Source of the DNA: Planctomycetaceae bacterium | Lineage (GTDB): Bacteria > Planctomycetota > Planctomycetia > Pirellulales > Pirellulaceae | DNA: 64,000 nucleotides | Reading direction: 5' to 3' | Assembly: GCA_002717145.1 (NCBI GenBank) | Contig: PBCP01000043.1 | Coordinates: 15,592 to 79,591, forward strand | Shown here: one piece after another, positions 1 to 9,029 of the stretch | Position numbering within the stretch: the stretch's first letter is position 1 | How the letters are laid out: every line of letters begins with the position of its first letter | Program-made: the position numbers and the translations under genes | Notes under the pieces: model-generated | The model's input: only the letters and a program-made list of their open reading frames with translations | Told to the model about the DNA's origin: nothing | The model's database searches: none

Positions 1-864
1 ATTTCGATTGTTGCCGAGACAATTGACACGGATCCTGAGGTAGCTCGCCGTTGTCAGACACTTCATTTGGAAGGTCCGTATATATCCGATGCAGATGGAC
101 CTCGCGGGGCTCACCCGCGTGAACATGTCCGCCCACCATGCTGGGAGGAATTTCAAAAACTGCAAAAGGTTGCGAATGGGCGAATACGGATTTTGACTAT
201 GTCGCCTGAATACGAGAATAGTCCGGAATTCATCCGTAAGGTGGTTGATTCTGGTGTCGTTGTAGCGATAGGTCATACTTCCGCGAACAGTGATCAAATT
301 AAAGCTGCGGTTGATTCAGGTGCCAGTATGTCCACTCATTTAGGAAATGGTGCCCATGGAACCATTCGGCGACACCCTAATTATCTTTGGGATCAGATTG
401 CTGAGGATCGTCTGGCTTGCAGCTTGATTGCAGACGGTCATCATTTGCCTGCATCCGTTGTAAAGACGATTGTGAGGGCAAAAACGGTGGAACGCTGTGT
501 GCTGGTTAGCGATATAACCGGTATGGGAGGGATGCCTCCGGGAGTCTATGAATCGACTGCAGGCTTAGGAAAAGTTGAAGTGTTGGAAGACGGCCGTCTC
601 GTTGTACCAGGACAAAGACAATTGCTTGCTGGCGCGGCATTGCCCATCGGAGTGGGGATTGTGAAGGCAATGGAGTACGCGGAATTGTCTGTGGAGTCAG
701 CGGTCAATATGGCCTCGCTCGGACCTGCTCGCATTATTGAATATTCATTGCCAAAGCTTGAAGTCGGAGCGAAGGCTGATCTGGTGTTCTTCAATATCGT
801 CGACGGGCAGTTTGAGGTGGTAGCCACTGTTAACGCCGGCGATATTGTGTATTTGCCGGATTAG
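1..864 (+). CDS. nagA: N-acetylglucosamine-6-phosphate deacetylase-like amidohydrolase (5' truncated)
   Basis: The frame is open from base 1, so the true start lies left of the window and the ATG at 67 is internal. The predicted cytoplasmic amidohydrolase would remove acetate from GlcNAc-6-phosphate, feeding amino-sugar carbon into glucosamine-6-P and fructose-6-P. Visible motifs are LHLEGPYIS (bases 61-90), the metal-site GHTSA (about 271), THLGNGAHG (about 337), IADGHH (about 427), VSDITGMGG with the candidate catalytic Asp (about 506) and the C-terminal VGAKADLVFF typical of amidohydrolases. The usual HLFNAM is replaced by HLGNGA, so the exact substrate is less certain than the fold. It lies 282 bases upstream of phosphofructokinase on the same strand, which fits entry of amino-sugar carbon into glycolysis. 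The family call is firm; the specific substrate is inferred. Confidence 0.82.
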   Translation: MSIVAETIDTDPEVARRCQTLHLEGPYISDADGPRGAHPREHVRPPCWEEFQKLQKVANGRIRILTMSPEYENSPEFIRKVVDSGVVVAIGHTSANSDQIKAAVDSGASMSTHLGNGAHGTIRRHPNYLWDQIAEDRLACSLIADGHHLPASVVKTIVRAKTVERCVLVSDITGMGGMPPGVYESTAGLGKVEVLEDGRLVVPGQRQLLAGAALPIGVGIVKAMEYAELSVESAVNMASLGPARIIEYSLPKLEVGAKADLVFFNIVDGQFEVVATVNAGDIVYLPD

Positions 865-1146
865 TTGGTGTTTAAAGGCACTGCTCAAAACCCGCGAATC
901 CGGCAATGGACACGAAAGTTTGTTCAGTCGGAGTGAAGCCAGTCAGAGTTTATGTCGATGCTACCACTTTACTAGTCCCTCTAAATCTCGGTTTATCGAC
1001 CGATTGTAAGAACAACTCTACACCAGTAAAATTGACGGTTTATGTGCTTTCGGGTTTAACAAGCATTTCTGGGGCTTGGAATGCTTGTCGTATGGACCTG
1101 TTGAGCTGTGAACAAATGACATCAATGAAAGAAAGTATGATTCGCT

Positions 1147-2433
1147 ATGGCTGAACCTAAAAATCTGGTTGTTGCCCAGAGTGGCGGACCCCGTCCGGTA
1201 ATTAATAACACTGTCCGAGGCGTTATTGAAGCAGCCAGACAGATGGATAACATTGGGACTGTTTACGGTGCCCATCATGGCATAGAAGGTGTGCTTAAAG
1301 AGGAACTGATCGATCTATCAGCTCAGTCGGAAGACGAGATCTCTTTGTTGCGATACACTCCCGCCGCAGGATCCATAGGTACCTGTCGCTACAAATTAAA
1401 AGACGGTCGAGATGAAGATTTTGAACGAGTCATTGATGTGCTTAAAGCACATAACGTGGGTTACTTCATCTATATCGGCGGTAATGACTCGATGGATACC
1501 GCCAATAAGATTGCAAAGTTAGGCCAGGAACGTGGGATGGATCTGGTTGGAATTGGCGGCCCTAAGACGATTGATAATGACGTAGGCGACAGCGAATTTA
1601 AATTGATCGATCACACCCCCGGTTACGGTTCAACCGCTAAGTACTGGATGCATGCAGTACAGTGTGCGAACGAAGAAAATCAAGGTTCTTGTCCTGCAGA
1701 CCCTGTGCTAGTTCTGCAGGCTATGGGACGTCGGATTGGCTATATCCCGGCTGCGGCTCGTTTGGCGGATCCGAATCGTGAAATGCCTCTACAGATTTAC
1801 ATGGCTGAAAGCCCCTGCTCTTTGGCTGACATGGCTGATAATATTAACGACCAGTTGAAACAGGATGGACGTTGCATCGTTGTGGTCAGCGAAGGATTTG
1901 ATGTCGGAGATCTGGGAGAAGTAAAGGATGGGTTTGGCCATACAAGCTTTAGCTCAAGTCAGATTACTGTAGCTCAGACAGTTGTTAATTATTTAAATGC
2001 CAACGGTTTAGCGGCGTCCGGCGCTGCTCGCTGTAATGTTCCCGGTACAGATCAACGGCACAGTATGGCTTACGCTTCGACCGTTGATTTAGAGGAAGCC
2101 TATTATGCGGGCCAAAAAGCCTGTTTGCTGGCAGCTAATCATGAGAGCGGATACATGGCGAATATTCTCCGTTCACCAGGCGATATTTACAATGTCTACT
2201 ATGACAAAGCTCCGCTGAGTGAGGTTGCCAACAGTGAACGTACATTCCCAACCGAGTGGATTAGCGAGAATGGTTTCGATGTTACAGACGAATTCATCAA
2301 ATACGCAAAGCCACTGGTCGGTGAAGGCATGGTGAGTATTCCAATGATCGGCGGTCGGCAGCGTATGACTCGGCTGGAACCTATTTATGCAAGTCAAAAA
2401 CTAGAGTCGTATGTGCCTCAGGCAAAACGATAA
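1147..2433 (+). CDS. pfp: PPi-type 6-phosphofructokinase
   Basis: 428-residue phosphofructokinase-family enzyme converting fructose-6-phosphate to fructose-1,6-bisphosphate in the cytoplasm. The N-terminal phosphoryl-donor loop is AQSGGPRPVIN (residues 10-20). Two positions decide donor choice: GGNDS (111-115) carries Asp where ATP enzymes have Gly (GGDGS), and PKTIDND (139-145) carries Lys where ATP enzymes have Gly (PGTIDND). Both changes are the known marks of pyrophosphate-dependent enzymes, so the reaction is probably reversible and PPi-linked. MGRRIG (about 194) matches the family MGR motif. The Asn in GGNDS is a further departure from the common GGDDS. The ATG at 1147 follows a purine-rich GAAAGAAAG about 11 bases upstream. 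It heads a same-strand run with the HAD hydrolase and gnd, suggesting a central carbon cluster. Confidence 0.9.
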   Translation: MAEPKNLVVAQSGGPRPVINNTVRGVIEAARQMDNIGTVYGAHHGIEGVLKEELIDLSAQSEDEISLLRYTPAAGSIGTCRYKLKDGRDEDFERVIDVLKAHNVGYFIYIGGNDSMDTANKIAKLGQERGMDLVGIGGPKTIDNDVGDSEFKLIDHTPGYGSTAKYWMHAVQCANEENQGSCPADPVLVLQAMGRRIGYIPAAARLADPNREMPLQIYMAESPCSLADMADNINDQLKQDGRCIVVVSEGFDVGDLGEVKDGFGHTSFSSSQITVAQTVVNYLNANGLAASGAARCNVPGTDQRHSMAYASTVDLEEAYYAGQKACLLAANHESGYMANILRSPGDIYNVYYDKAPLSEVANSERTFPTEWISENGFDVTDEFIKYAKPLVGEGMVSIPMIGGRQRMTRLEPIYASQKLESYVPQAKR

Positions 2434-2503
2434 ACTCAAACTAATTAATTTCAATTCCTAACGTGTAAACGTGTAATCAAGAGAGATAAGGCAGATTCGA
2501 ATT

Positions 2504-3370
2504 ATGTACGAGATTCAGCCAACGAAGGAATTCCTGGTCGGAATTGACTCCGACGGGTGTGCATTCGATACGATGGAGTTGAAGCACAAAGAGTGTTTCA
2601 TTCCCAATACTATTAAGTTCTACAATCTTCAGGCGATCAGTAAATATGCTCGAGAGTCAGCTGAGTTTGTGAACCTCTACTCAAAGAGTCGTGGAATTAA
2701 TCGATTTCCCGCGTTAGTGGAATCACTGGAGTGGTTGCAAAAGCGTCCTGAAGTTGCCGCACGTGGGATTACCGTTGAAATCCCACAGGCCTTGGTAGAT
2801 TGGATTGAAGAAGAGACGAAACTTGGGAATCCCGCACTTGAAGCTAAGGTTGCAAGTACAGATTGCCCGGATCTGAAACATGCTTTGGATTGGTCAACGA
2901 CAGTCAATGATACCGTTGCTGATATGGTTCACGGTGTCGCTCCGTTTCCACTTGTTCGTGAGTCTCTGAATAAACTTGCAGAGAAATGTGACATGCTGGT
3001 TGTTTCAGCCACTCCTAATGAAGCATTGAAAGCCGAATGGGGTGAGCATGGAATTGACGAACACATTACTGAAATCTGTGGGCAGGAATCGGGTAATAAA
3101 AAAGAAACATTGTCCAACGCAGCGAAGTATGGTGAGAATAAGGTTCTCATGATCGGCGACGCGCCTGGAGATTTTAAGGCTGCGGTTGCTAATAATTGCC
3201 TTTTCTACCCGATTAACCCAGGGGCTGAAGAAGCAAGCTGGGAAAGATTCTATAACGAATCGATTGATAAGTTCCTGAATGGTGAATTTGCTGGCGATTA
3301 TCAGCAGGCACTATTGGATGAATTTGATTCGTTCTTGCCCGTCAACCCGCCCTGGCCTGTCAGCGGCTAA
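2504..3370 (+). CDS. HAD-superfamily hydrolase
   Basis: 288-residue haloacid-dehalogenase-fold protein, probably a cytoplasmic phosphatase. Motif I is DSDGCAFDTM (residues 16-25), where the first Asp would be the nucleophile and the Asp two positions later is replaced by DG spacing typical of this subgroup (DxDGxxFD). A VVSATPNE segment matches the motif II Ser/Thr region, the Lys is likely in GNKKET, and MIGDAPGDFKAA (about 237-248) is a clear motif IV acidic pair. A helical cap of about 100 residues lies between motifs I and II. It sits 70 bases after the phosphofructokinase and 80 before gnd, so a role on a phosphosugar is plausible. The substrate cannot be read from the sequence. Confidence 0.8.
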   Translation: MYEIQPTKEFLVGIDSDGCAFDTMELKHKECFIPNTIKFYNLQAISKYARESAEFVNLYSKSRGINRFPALVESLEWLQKRPEVAARGITVEIPQALVDWIEEETKLGNPALEAKVASTDCPDLKHALDWSTTVNDTVADMVHGVAPFPLVRESLNKLAEKCDMLVVSATPNEALKAEWGEHGIDEHITEICGQESGNKKETLSNAAKYGENKVLMIGDAPGDFKAAVANNCLFYPINPGAEEASWERFYNESIDKFLNGEFAGDYQQALLDEFDSFLPVNPPWPVSG

Positions 3371-3450
3371 TAATAAAGACGATTTCACCACAAGTTTAAT
3401 CGCAACTGAATTACAACCTCCTTTGTGGATAATTGGAAAGCTAAAAGAAT

Positions 3451-4905
3451 ATGTCTGAAGAACTCGCAGATTTTGGCCTGATTGGTTTGGCCGTGATGGG
3501 AGAAAACCTCGCTCTCAATGTGGAAAGCAGAGGCTATAAGATGGCAGTTTATAACCGTTCGACTGAGAAGGTGGATAATCTGATCAATGGACGAGCTGCC
3601 GGAAAAAACTTTGTCGGTTGTCATTCCCTGGAAGATTTAGTAGCCAATCTGGCTCGACCTCGTAAAGTGATGATGCTTGTTAAAGCAGGTCCTGCCGTCG
3701 ATACGATCATCGATAATTTGATTCCGCTCTTGGATGAAGGTGACATTATTATTGATGGAGGGAATACACACTTTAGTGACACAGAACGTAGAACCAGATA
3801 TATCGAAGAGAAAGGCCTTCAGTTTATTGGGACAGGCGTATCCGGAGGTGAAGAGGGCGCTCTGAAAGGGCCTAGTATGATGCCTGGGGGGAGTGAGGCT
3901 GCCTGGCCTGCTGTTGAGCCCATTTTCAAAGCTATCGCTGCCAAAGTTGGACCCAATGATGATATCCCCTGTTGTGAATGGGTGGGGCCGCGTGGTGCCG
4001 GACACTATGTGAAAATGGTTCACAACGGTATCGAATATGGTGATATGCAGTTGATCTGCGAAGCGTATCATATGCTAAGTGAAGCCGGCGGGCTGTCTAA
4101 TGATGAATTGTATGATGTTTTTGATGAATGGAATCGCGGTGAATTGCAAAGCTACCTGATCGAAATCACCAGAGATATCTTCAGTGTTACCGATGACCAG
4201 GGTGAAGGACATCTGGTGGATAAAGTACTGGATAAAGCCGGAGCTAAAGGTACTGGGAAATGGATGAGTCAATTGGCACTCGATCTAGGAGTCCCAAGTA
4301 CCTTGGTAACGACCGCAGTTTATGCTCGCAGTATCTCAGCCCAGAAAGACGCACGTGTCCGTGCCGAATCCGTTCTCAATGGACCGGACGCCAGCGTTGA
4401 ATTAAGTGAAGATGACAAAAGAACCTTGATTGCTGACGTTCGTCAGGCACTTTATGCCTCGAAAATCGTGAGTTACGCTCAAGGATTTGTACAGCTACAG
4501 TATGCGGCTGAAGAACACGACTGGCCGCTGAATTATGGTGAATGCGCGTTGTTATGGCGAGGTGGTTGTATCATTCGGGCACAATTCCTAGATCGGATTA
4601 AAGAAGCATTTGACGAAAATCCAAACCTGGAGAATCTGTTGTTGCATCCTTATTTCACCGACGCTGTTCACAATGCTCAGGCTGCATGGCGTCGAGTTGT
4701 AGTGCGAGCGACAGAACTTGGGATTCCAGTTCCGGCTTTTAGCACGGCTCTTGCCTACTACGATAGTTATCGTCGTGGCCGCCTACCGGCAAACCTGTTA
4801 CAGGCTCAGAGGGATTATTTCGGAGCGCACACGTTCCTGCGAACCGATGTCGAAGGTGTATTTCATGCAGAATGGCTAAAACGACGCAAAGAGCCGCAAG
4901 ATTAA
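3451..4905 (+). CDS. gnd: 6-phosphogluconate dehydrogenase (decarboxylating)
   Basis: 484 residues, the usual length for the long form of this pentose-phosphate enzyme, which oxidises 6-phosphogluconate to ribulose-5-phosphate and CO2 with NADP+ or NAD+. Seen are the Rossmann loop GLAVMGENLALN (about 10-21), GGNTHF, the substrate signature GVSGGEEGA, the catalytic-Lys segment HYVKMVHNGIEYGD (about 185-198), GTGKWM, and the C-terminal RTDVEGVFHAEW followed by a short basic tail. It ends a same-strand group with the PPi-type phosphofructokinase and a HAD hydrolase and is followed by a strong terminator. The start at 3451 has only a weak purine-rich ribosome site (GGAAAGCTAAAAG). Confidence 0.97.
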   Translation: MSEELADFGLIGLAVMGENLALNVESRGYKMAVYNRSTEKVDNLINGRAAGKNFVGCHSLEDLVANLARPRKVMMLVKAGPAVDTIIDNLIPLLDEGDIIIDGGNTHFSDTERRTRYIEEKGLQFIGTGVSGGEEGALKGPSMMPGGSEAAWPAVEPIFKAIAAKVGPNDDIPCCEWVGPRGAGHYVKMVHNGIEYGDMQLICEAYHMLSEAGGLSNDELYDVFDEWNRGELQSYLIEITRDIFSVTDDQGEGHLVDKVLDKAGAKGTGKWMSQLALDLGVPSTLVTTAVYARSISAQKDARVRAESVLNGPDASVELSEDDKRTLIADVRQALYASKIVSYAQGFVQLQYAAEEHDWPLNYGECALLWRGGCIIRAQFLDRIKEAFDENPNLENLLLHPYFTDAVHNAQAAWRRVVVRATELGIPVPAFSTALAYYDSYRRGRLPANLLQAQRDYFGAHTFLRTDVEGVFHAEWLKRRKEPQD

Positions 4906-4946
4906 AGTGCCTGTTTGTCTAAAACACCGGAACAGGTACTGACGAC

Positions 4947-4982
4947 ACGGACAGGAGTGTTGATCCTCCTGTCCGTTTTTTT
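4947..4982 (+). terminator. Rho-independent terminator after gnd
   Basis: A perfect 11-bp stem (4947-4957 with 4966-4976), an 8-base loop and a run of seven T (4976-4982). It lies 42 bases after the gnd stop and 30 bases before the SDR gene, so it separates the two transcription units. Confidence 0.87.
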
Positions 4983-5012
4983 ACTACATAAACCCAGAGG
5001 AAGGTCATTCCC

Positions 5013-5801
5013 ATGTCGACTTCGGATTACTTGTCACATTTGTTTAGTTATGAGGGGCAAATCATCGTTGTCATCGGCGGCACCGGAGTTTTAGGTGGCG
5101 CTATTTGCGATGGTTTCGGTAAGGCAGGTGGACATGTCGTTGTTTCGGGGCGAAGTCAGGAGCGAGGCCTCGAGCGAGTAAAAGCGATTGAGGATGCAGG
5201 AGGTTCAGCTGAATTCATCGGAGTAGATGTATTCGAGCGGGATTCGATTCTTGGGCTTCGCGATCAGGTCCTGGAACAACACGGCAAAGTAGATGTGCTT
5301 GTAAATTGTGCCGGGATGAATGCTGCCGTTCCATATGAAGAGATTACAGATGATGACTGGGATTGGATTATGGCTGGAAACTTGCGCTCGACTCAGGTTG
5401 GCTGCCAGTTGTTTGCTGCTCATATGAAGAATCAGGATGGAGGGGGAGCCATTCTGAATATCGGCAGTGTGACATCGCATTTGCCATTGTCCAAGGTCTT
5501 CGCCTACTCAGCCTCAAAGGCGGCAGTCGTAAATCTCACGAAAAATGTGGCTCGTGAGTATGGGACTCAGGGGGGTCGGGTTAACGCTATTTGCCCCGGA
5601 TTCTTTCCGGCCGAGCAAAATAGAAAAATTTTGGCTCCCGAACGAGTAGAAAAAATCATGGCTCAAACTCCAATGGATCGCTTTGGAGAGCCTGAGGAAC
5701 TGATCGGAGCAGCTTTATTGCTTTGCTCGCGTAACGCGGGAAGTTTTATTACGGGCGCAGATTACTATGTGGATGGCGGTTTTACCGCGAATCGCTTTTA
5801 A
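5013..5801 (+). CDS. SDR-family oxidoreductase (mannonate/fructuronate-type)
   Basis: 262-residue short-chain dehydrogenase, cytoplasmic and NAD(P)-dependent. The cofactor loop is [10 protein letters not shown] (residues 22-31), NCAG is at about 98-101, the catalytic Ser is in IGSVTSH, the Tyr-x3-Lys pair is YSASK (about 166-170), and a PGFFPAEQN loop follows. That last loop is one I associate with the D-mannonate oxidoreductase (YjmF/UxuB-like) branch; the specific substrate is inference. The ATG at 5013 has a good ribosome site, AGGAAGG, 7 bases upstream. The gene is isolated by the terminator on its left and overlaps the rfbA stop by 4 bases tail to tail on its right. Confidence 0.85.
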   Translation: MSTSDYLSHLFSYEGQIIVVIGGTGVLGGAICDGFGKAGGHVVVSGRSQERGLERVKAIEDAGGSAEFIGVDVFERDSILGLRDQVLEQHGKVDVLVNCAGMNAAVPYEEITDDDWDWIMAGNLRSTQVGCQLFAAHMKNQDGGGAILNIGSVTSHLPLSKVFAYSASKAAVVNLTKNVAREYGTQGGRVNAICPGFFPAEQNRKILAPERVEKIMAQTPMDRFGEPEELIGAALLLCSRNAGSFITGADYYVDGGFTANRF

Positions 5802-6688
5802 GCCTGCTCGCGACTGACAATATCCTTTAAATACTGACCGTATTGGTTTGGGATTTTCCGGGCGAGTCTATCGAGCTGCTCTAGGTCGATATATCCCATG
5901 AGATAGGCGATCTCTTCGATGCAGGCAATCTTGAGTCCCTGCCGCTGCTCGATGGTTTGGACAAAATCTCCCGCCTGAATTAAAGTTTCGTGCGTTCCCG
6001 TATCCAGCCAGGCAAAACCTCGGGTGAATTTTTCGACTCGCAATTGCCCACGAGAAAGGTATTCGCGGTTTACGTCGGTAATTTCATATTCACCTCGAGC
6101 TGACGGTTGCAGGTTGCCGGCAATCTCGACGACCTGATTGTCATAGAAGTAGAGGCCGGGGACGGCGTAGTTAGACGGCGAGCGGGAAGGTTTCTCCACC
6201 AATTCAATGGCATTGCCGTTCTTATCAAAGACAACAACACCATATCGCTCAGGATCTTTGACAGGATAACCGAAAATTGTTGCCCCCGAATCCTGAGCGA
6301 CGGCTCGTTGCAGCATACTGCGAAAGCCCTGTCCATAGAAGATGTTATCGCCAAGCACTAAAGCTACATGATTGTTGCCAATGAATTCGCGGCCCACAAT
6401 AAAGGATTGTGCAAGTCCTTCTGGCTTTTCCTGAATGGCGTAGCTTATATTTACCCCCAGCTGTTCACCAGATCCAAGCAGTGATTCAAAGTGACTAATG
6501 TCGTGAGGTGAACTGATGACGAGCAGGTCTCGAATGCCTGCCAGTAACAAGGTCGATAGTGGGTAGTATACCATCGGTTTGTCGTAGATTGGCAGCAGTT
6601 GTTTGCTTACAACGTGCGTCAACGGGTACAGGCGTGAACCAGTCCCCCCCGCGAGGATAATTCCTTTTGTGCAATCAGTCTTGGTCAT
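5798..6688 (-). CDS. rfbA: Glucose-1-phosphate thymidylyltransferase
   Basis: About 296 residues from the chosen start. It catalyses dTTP + glucose-1-P to dTDP-glucose + PPi, the first step of dTDP-rhamnose and related sugars. Motifs are [16 protein letters not shown] (nucleotide-binding and catalytic Arg loop), [33 protein letters not shown] and [12 protein letters not shown]. The start at 6688 is preferred over an in-frame ATG at 6742 because the protein then begins just before GIILAGG and has AGAAGGG a few bases upstream. It begins 4 bases after the rfbB stop, so the two are almost certainly co-transcribed. Only rfbB and rfbA are present; rfbC and rfbD are not in this window. Confidence 0.95.
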   Translation of the reverse strand: MTKTDCTKGIILAGGTGSRLYPLTHVVSKQLLPIYDKPMVYYPLSTLLLAGIRDLLVISSPHDISHFESLLGSGEQLGVNISYAIQEKPEGLAQSFIVGREFIGNNHVALVLGDNIFYGQGFRSMLQRAVAQDSGATIFGYPVKDPERYGVVVFDKNGNAIELVEKPSRSPSNYAVPGLYFYDNQVVEIAGNLQPSARGEYEITDVNREYLSRGQLRVEKFTRGFAWLDTGTHETLIQAGDFVQTIEQRQGLKIACIEEIAYLMGYIDLEQLDRLARKIPNQYGQYLKDIVSREQA

Positions 6689-6692
6689 GCTG

Positions 6693-7748
6693 TTACCCTT
6701 CTCTTCCAAGGCGTTGTCCCCTGTAGCTGCCGTCGGTGACACGTGTCATCCAGTGGGTATTGTTGAGATACCAATTCACAGTTGCTGCCATACCGACTTC
6801 AAAATTGTATTGAGGATTCCAGCCAAGTGTGTCTGACAGCTTTGAGCAATCAATGGCATAACGTTGATCGTGCCCGGGTCTGTCAGTGACGAATGTAATG
6901 AGTTCCCTGCTTGAGGTGCTAGCCTGCAATTCTCGGTCAACCAAGTCGCAAATTGTATGGACGACTTCCAGATTGCTCCGTTCGCTGTTTCCCCCAATGT
7001 TATAAACCTCGCCGATGGTCCCGATATTCATTACATGAACCAACGCGTCACAGTGATCTTCGACGTGCAGCCAGTCGCGAACATTACTTCCATCGCCATA
7101 AACAGGAAGAGCCTCCCGACTGAGCGTCTTCATGATGATCAACGGTATCAGTTTCTCGGGAAACTGAAATGGCCCGTAATTGTTAGAGCAGTTGGTTGTC
7201 AGGACAGGCAGTCCATAGGTGTGATGAAATGCACGGACGAAGTGGTCGGAAGAGGCCTTGCTTGCCGCATACGGGGAGTTTGGCTGATATTGTGATTTTT
7301 CAGTGAATAACCCAGTGCTTCCCAGGGAGCCATACACCTCATCAGTGGAGATTTGTAAGAAGCGAAAATCCTTCTGCTTATCACTCTCGAGTTCCTTCCA
7401 ATATCCAAGTGTGGTTTCAAGTAACTGAAACGTACCGACGACATTCGTCTCAATAAATGCACTAGGCCCATCGATCGAACGGTCAACATGAGATTCTGCA
7501 GCGAGATTGTAAATTTGTTGGATGTGTCGAGTTCGCAAGATGTCAGCGACCAGCGATTGGTCGGCAATATCTCCCTGGATAAATGTGACACGCGAGTCAT
7601 TCAGGCTATCCTCTAGAGAGTCTAGATTGCCGGCATAGGTGAGTTTGTCGAGTATGGTGATTTGTTGATCGGTCGAGGCGATTAGTTTACGCACTAGCGA
7701 GCTTCCAATAAACCCTGCTCCACCTGTGACTAAAACCGAATGAGACAT
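6693..7748 (-). CDS. rfbB: dTDP-glucose 4,6-dehydratase
   Basis: 351-residue extended SDR. It converts dTDP-glucose to dTDP-4-keto-6-deoxyglucose using tightly bound NAD. Seen are [13 protein letters not shown] (residues 7-19), LTYAGNL, the [10 protein letters not shown] segment, the catalytic [12 protein letters not shown] region with Thr-Asp-Glu, [10 protein letters not shown] (Tyr-x3-Lys) and [14 protein letters not shown], all typical of RfbB/RmlB. It is followed after 4 bases by rfbA on the same strand, giving the first two steps of dTDP-6-deoxysugar synthesis for surface polysaccharide. A 211-base gap separates it from the dus stop upstream, room enough for its own promoter. Confidence 0.96.
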   Translation of the reverse strand: MSHSVLVTGGAGFIGSSLVRKLIASTDQQITILDKLTYAGNLDSLEDSLNDSRVTFIQGDIADQSLVADILRTRHIQQIYNLAAESHVDRSIDGPSAFIETNVVGTFQLLETTLGYWKELESDKQKDFRFLQISTDEVYGSLGSTGLFTEKSQYQPNSPYAASKASSDHFVRAFHHTYGLPVLTTNCSNNYGPFQFPEKLIPLIIMKTLSREALPVYGDGSNVRDWLHVEDHCDALVHVMNIGTIGEVYNIGGNSERSNLEVVHTICDLVDRELQASTSSRELITFVTDRPGHDQRYAIDCSKLSDTLGWNPQYNFEVGMAATVNWYLNNTHWMTRVTDGSYRGQRLGREG

Positions 7749-7959
7749 AAAATATGCTGGAAAATGAATAAATGAACTGCTTTGCGTAATTCTACCTTCG
7801 AATGCAAGTCGTCGATGTAAAGAATCTTACTTGCTGCCATCGGGTTTAAGTACATACGTAGGATATCCGAATTATTCCTTACAACAGGAACAGTGATTTG
7901 TGACACAGGCGTCGGACTTGCCAACGGTATCTCTTGTACGCAACAAAGTCAGGAAGAGT

Positions 7960-9027
7960 TTATTTGTGGATGTCGCGAGGAAGGTAGTTTCCAGGGCGGT
8001 CTAGGCTGTACCACTTTTCGAGCACGGCTTCCCAATCATCGCGGCACATAATTTTTTTGAAGTCATCGCGGACTAGCTGGAAGTCGGGGTGAAGTGCCGA
8101 GTACTTGATGCAAAATTTACGCATCACAATGGAGCAACGCTTTTCACCGTATAGTTTTTCCGCTAAATCGAAATGTTCGGCGATAAGCTCGCGTTGTTCG
8201 GCAACCGTTGGTGGTGCAGGAAGGTGTCCTGTTTCTGCCAATGTTCTGGTTTGCGAAAAAATCCAAGGGTTGCCGATACTACCACGTGCCACTGTTACGC
8301 CGTCCACCCCCGTTTCTTCGATCATCTTCAGGCAGTCGCTTGCTTCGAACAGATCCCCGCTTCCTAAAATGATTCGATCGGGGAATCTCTCTTTGAGTTC
8401 AGTCAGAAAAGCCCAGCGACTGGGCCCGATATATCGTTGCTCTACGGTTCGACCGTGTACCGTCGCAGCGGCCAATCCGATATCAAAAGCGCCTTCCAAA
8501 ATGCGAAAGAACTTATCACGGCTTTCATCGCTGTCATCGATTCCCCGTCGCATTTTTATTGTGACCGGAATGTGAGAGGGAACGGCGCGGCGAGTTCGCT
8601 GAATTATATCCAGCGCCACATCTGGCTGGCTTAAATGAAAACCTCCGCGGCAACGCCCAAGTACCTTTTTAACCGGGCACCCAAAGTTAATGTCGATAAC
8701 GTCGTAGCCAGCCTCGACTAGTTTTACCGCCCCAGCAGAAAATTGTTCGGGTTCGGCGCCCATTAACTGGCCGCCCACTGGGCGTTCTTCATCGCTGATG
8801 TGAAGGAAGTGCTTGTTTTTTTTGCGGTTAGATTTCATGTTGACCAGAAACTGGTCGAGCATGACTTCGCAGACTCCGTACGATGCTCCGTTGCGCCGCG
8901 CTAGCAGACGCATTGGCCAATCGCTATAACCTGATAACGCAGCTTGTACCACTGGAAAGCCGATCTCCAGATTGTCAAATTTTAACGGTTTAAGTTGAAC
9001 CACAAAGCGTTTCTCCTGAGCCTTCAA
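7960..9027 (-). CDS. tRNA-dihydrouridine synthase family protein (copy 1)
   Basis: 355-residue FMN TIM-barrel enzyme that reduces specific uridines in tRNA with NADPH. Visible are VVQAALSGYSDWPMR (FMN phosphate loop), GGQLMGAEP, DINFGCPVKKV with the conserved catalytic Cys, IKMRRGID, VHGRTVEQRY, LGSGDLFEA and VARGSIGNPWIF. The segment after the Cys (LGRCRGGFHLS) lacks the more common GSAL form. It begins 2 bases after the queG stop, so it is probably co-transcribed with queG, giving a two-gene tRNA-modification unit. A second, clearly different Dus homologue is encoded at 10783-11826. I cannot assign it to DusA, B or C. Confidence 0.9.
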   Translation of the reverse strand: MKAQEKRFVVQLKPLKFDNLEIGFPVVQAALSGYSDWPMRLLARRNGASYGVCEVMLDQFLVNMKSNRKKNKHFLHISDEERPVGGQLMGAEPEQFSAGAVKLVEAGYDVIDINFGCPVKKVLGRCRGGFHLSQPDVALDIIQRTRRAVPSHIPVTIKMRRGIDDSDESRDKFFRILEGAFDIGLAAATVHGRTVEQRYIGPSRWAFLTELKERFPDRIILGSGDLFEASDCLKMIEETGVDGVTVARGSIGNPWIFSQTRTLAETGHLPAPPTVAEQRELIAEHFDLAEKLYGEKRCSIVMRKFCIKYSALHPDFQLVRDDFKKIMCRDDWEAVLEKWYSLDRPGNYLPRDIHK

Positions 9028-9029
9028 TT

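Noticed and set aside
906-1154. Short open frame before the phosphofructokinase gene
   Set aside because: It overlaps the clear phosphofructokinase start, has no ribosome site, no recognisable motif and an unlikely amino-acid mix.
7960-9027. Loss of the catalytic Cys in Dus copy 1, because the GSAL-type segment is altered
   Set aside because: The conserved catalytic Cys of this family is in the NxGCP motif, which is intact (INFGCPVKKV).
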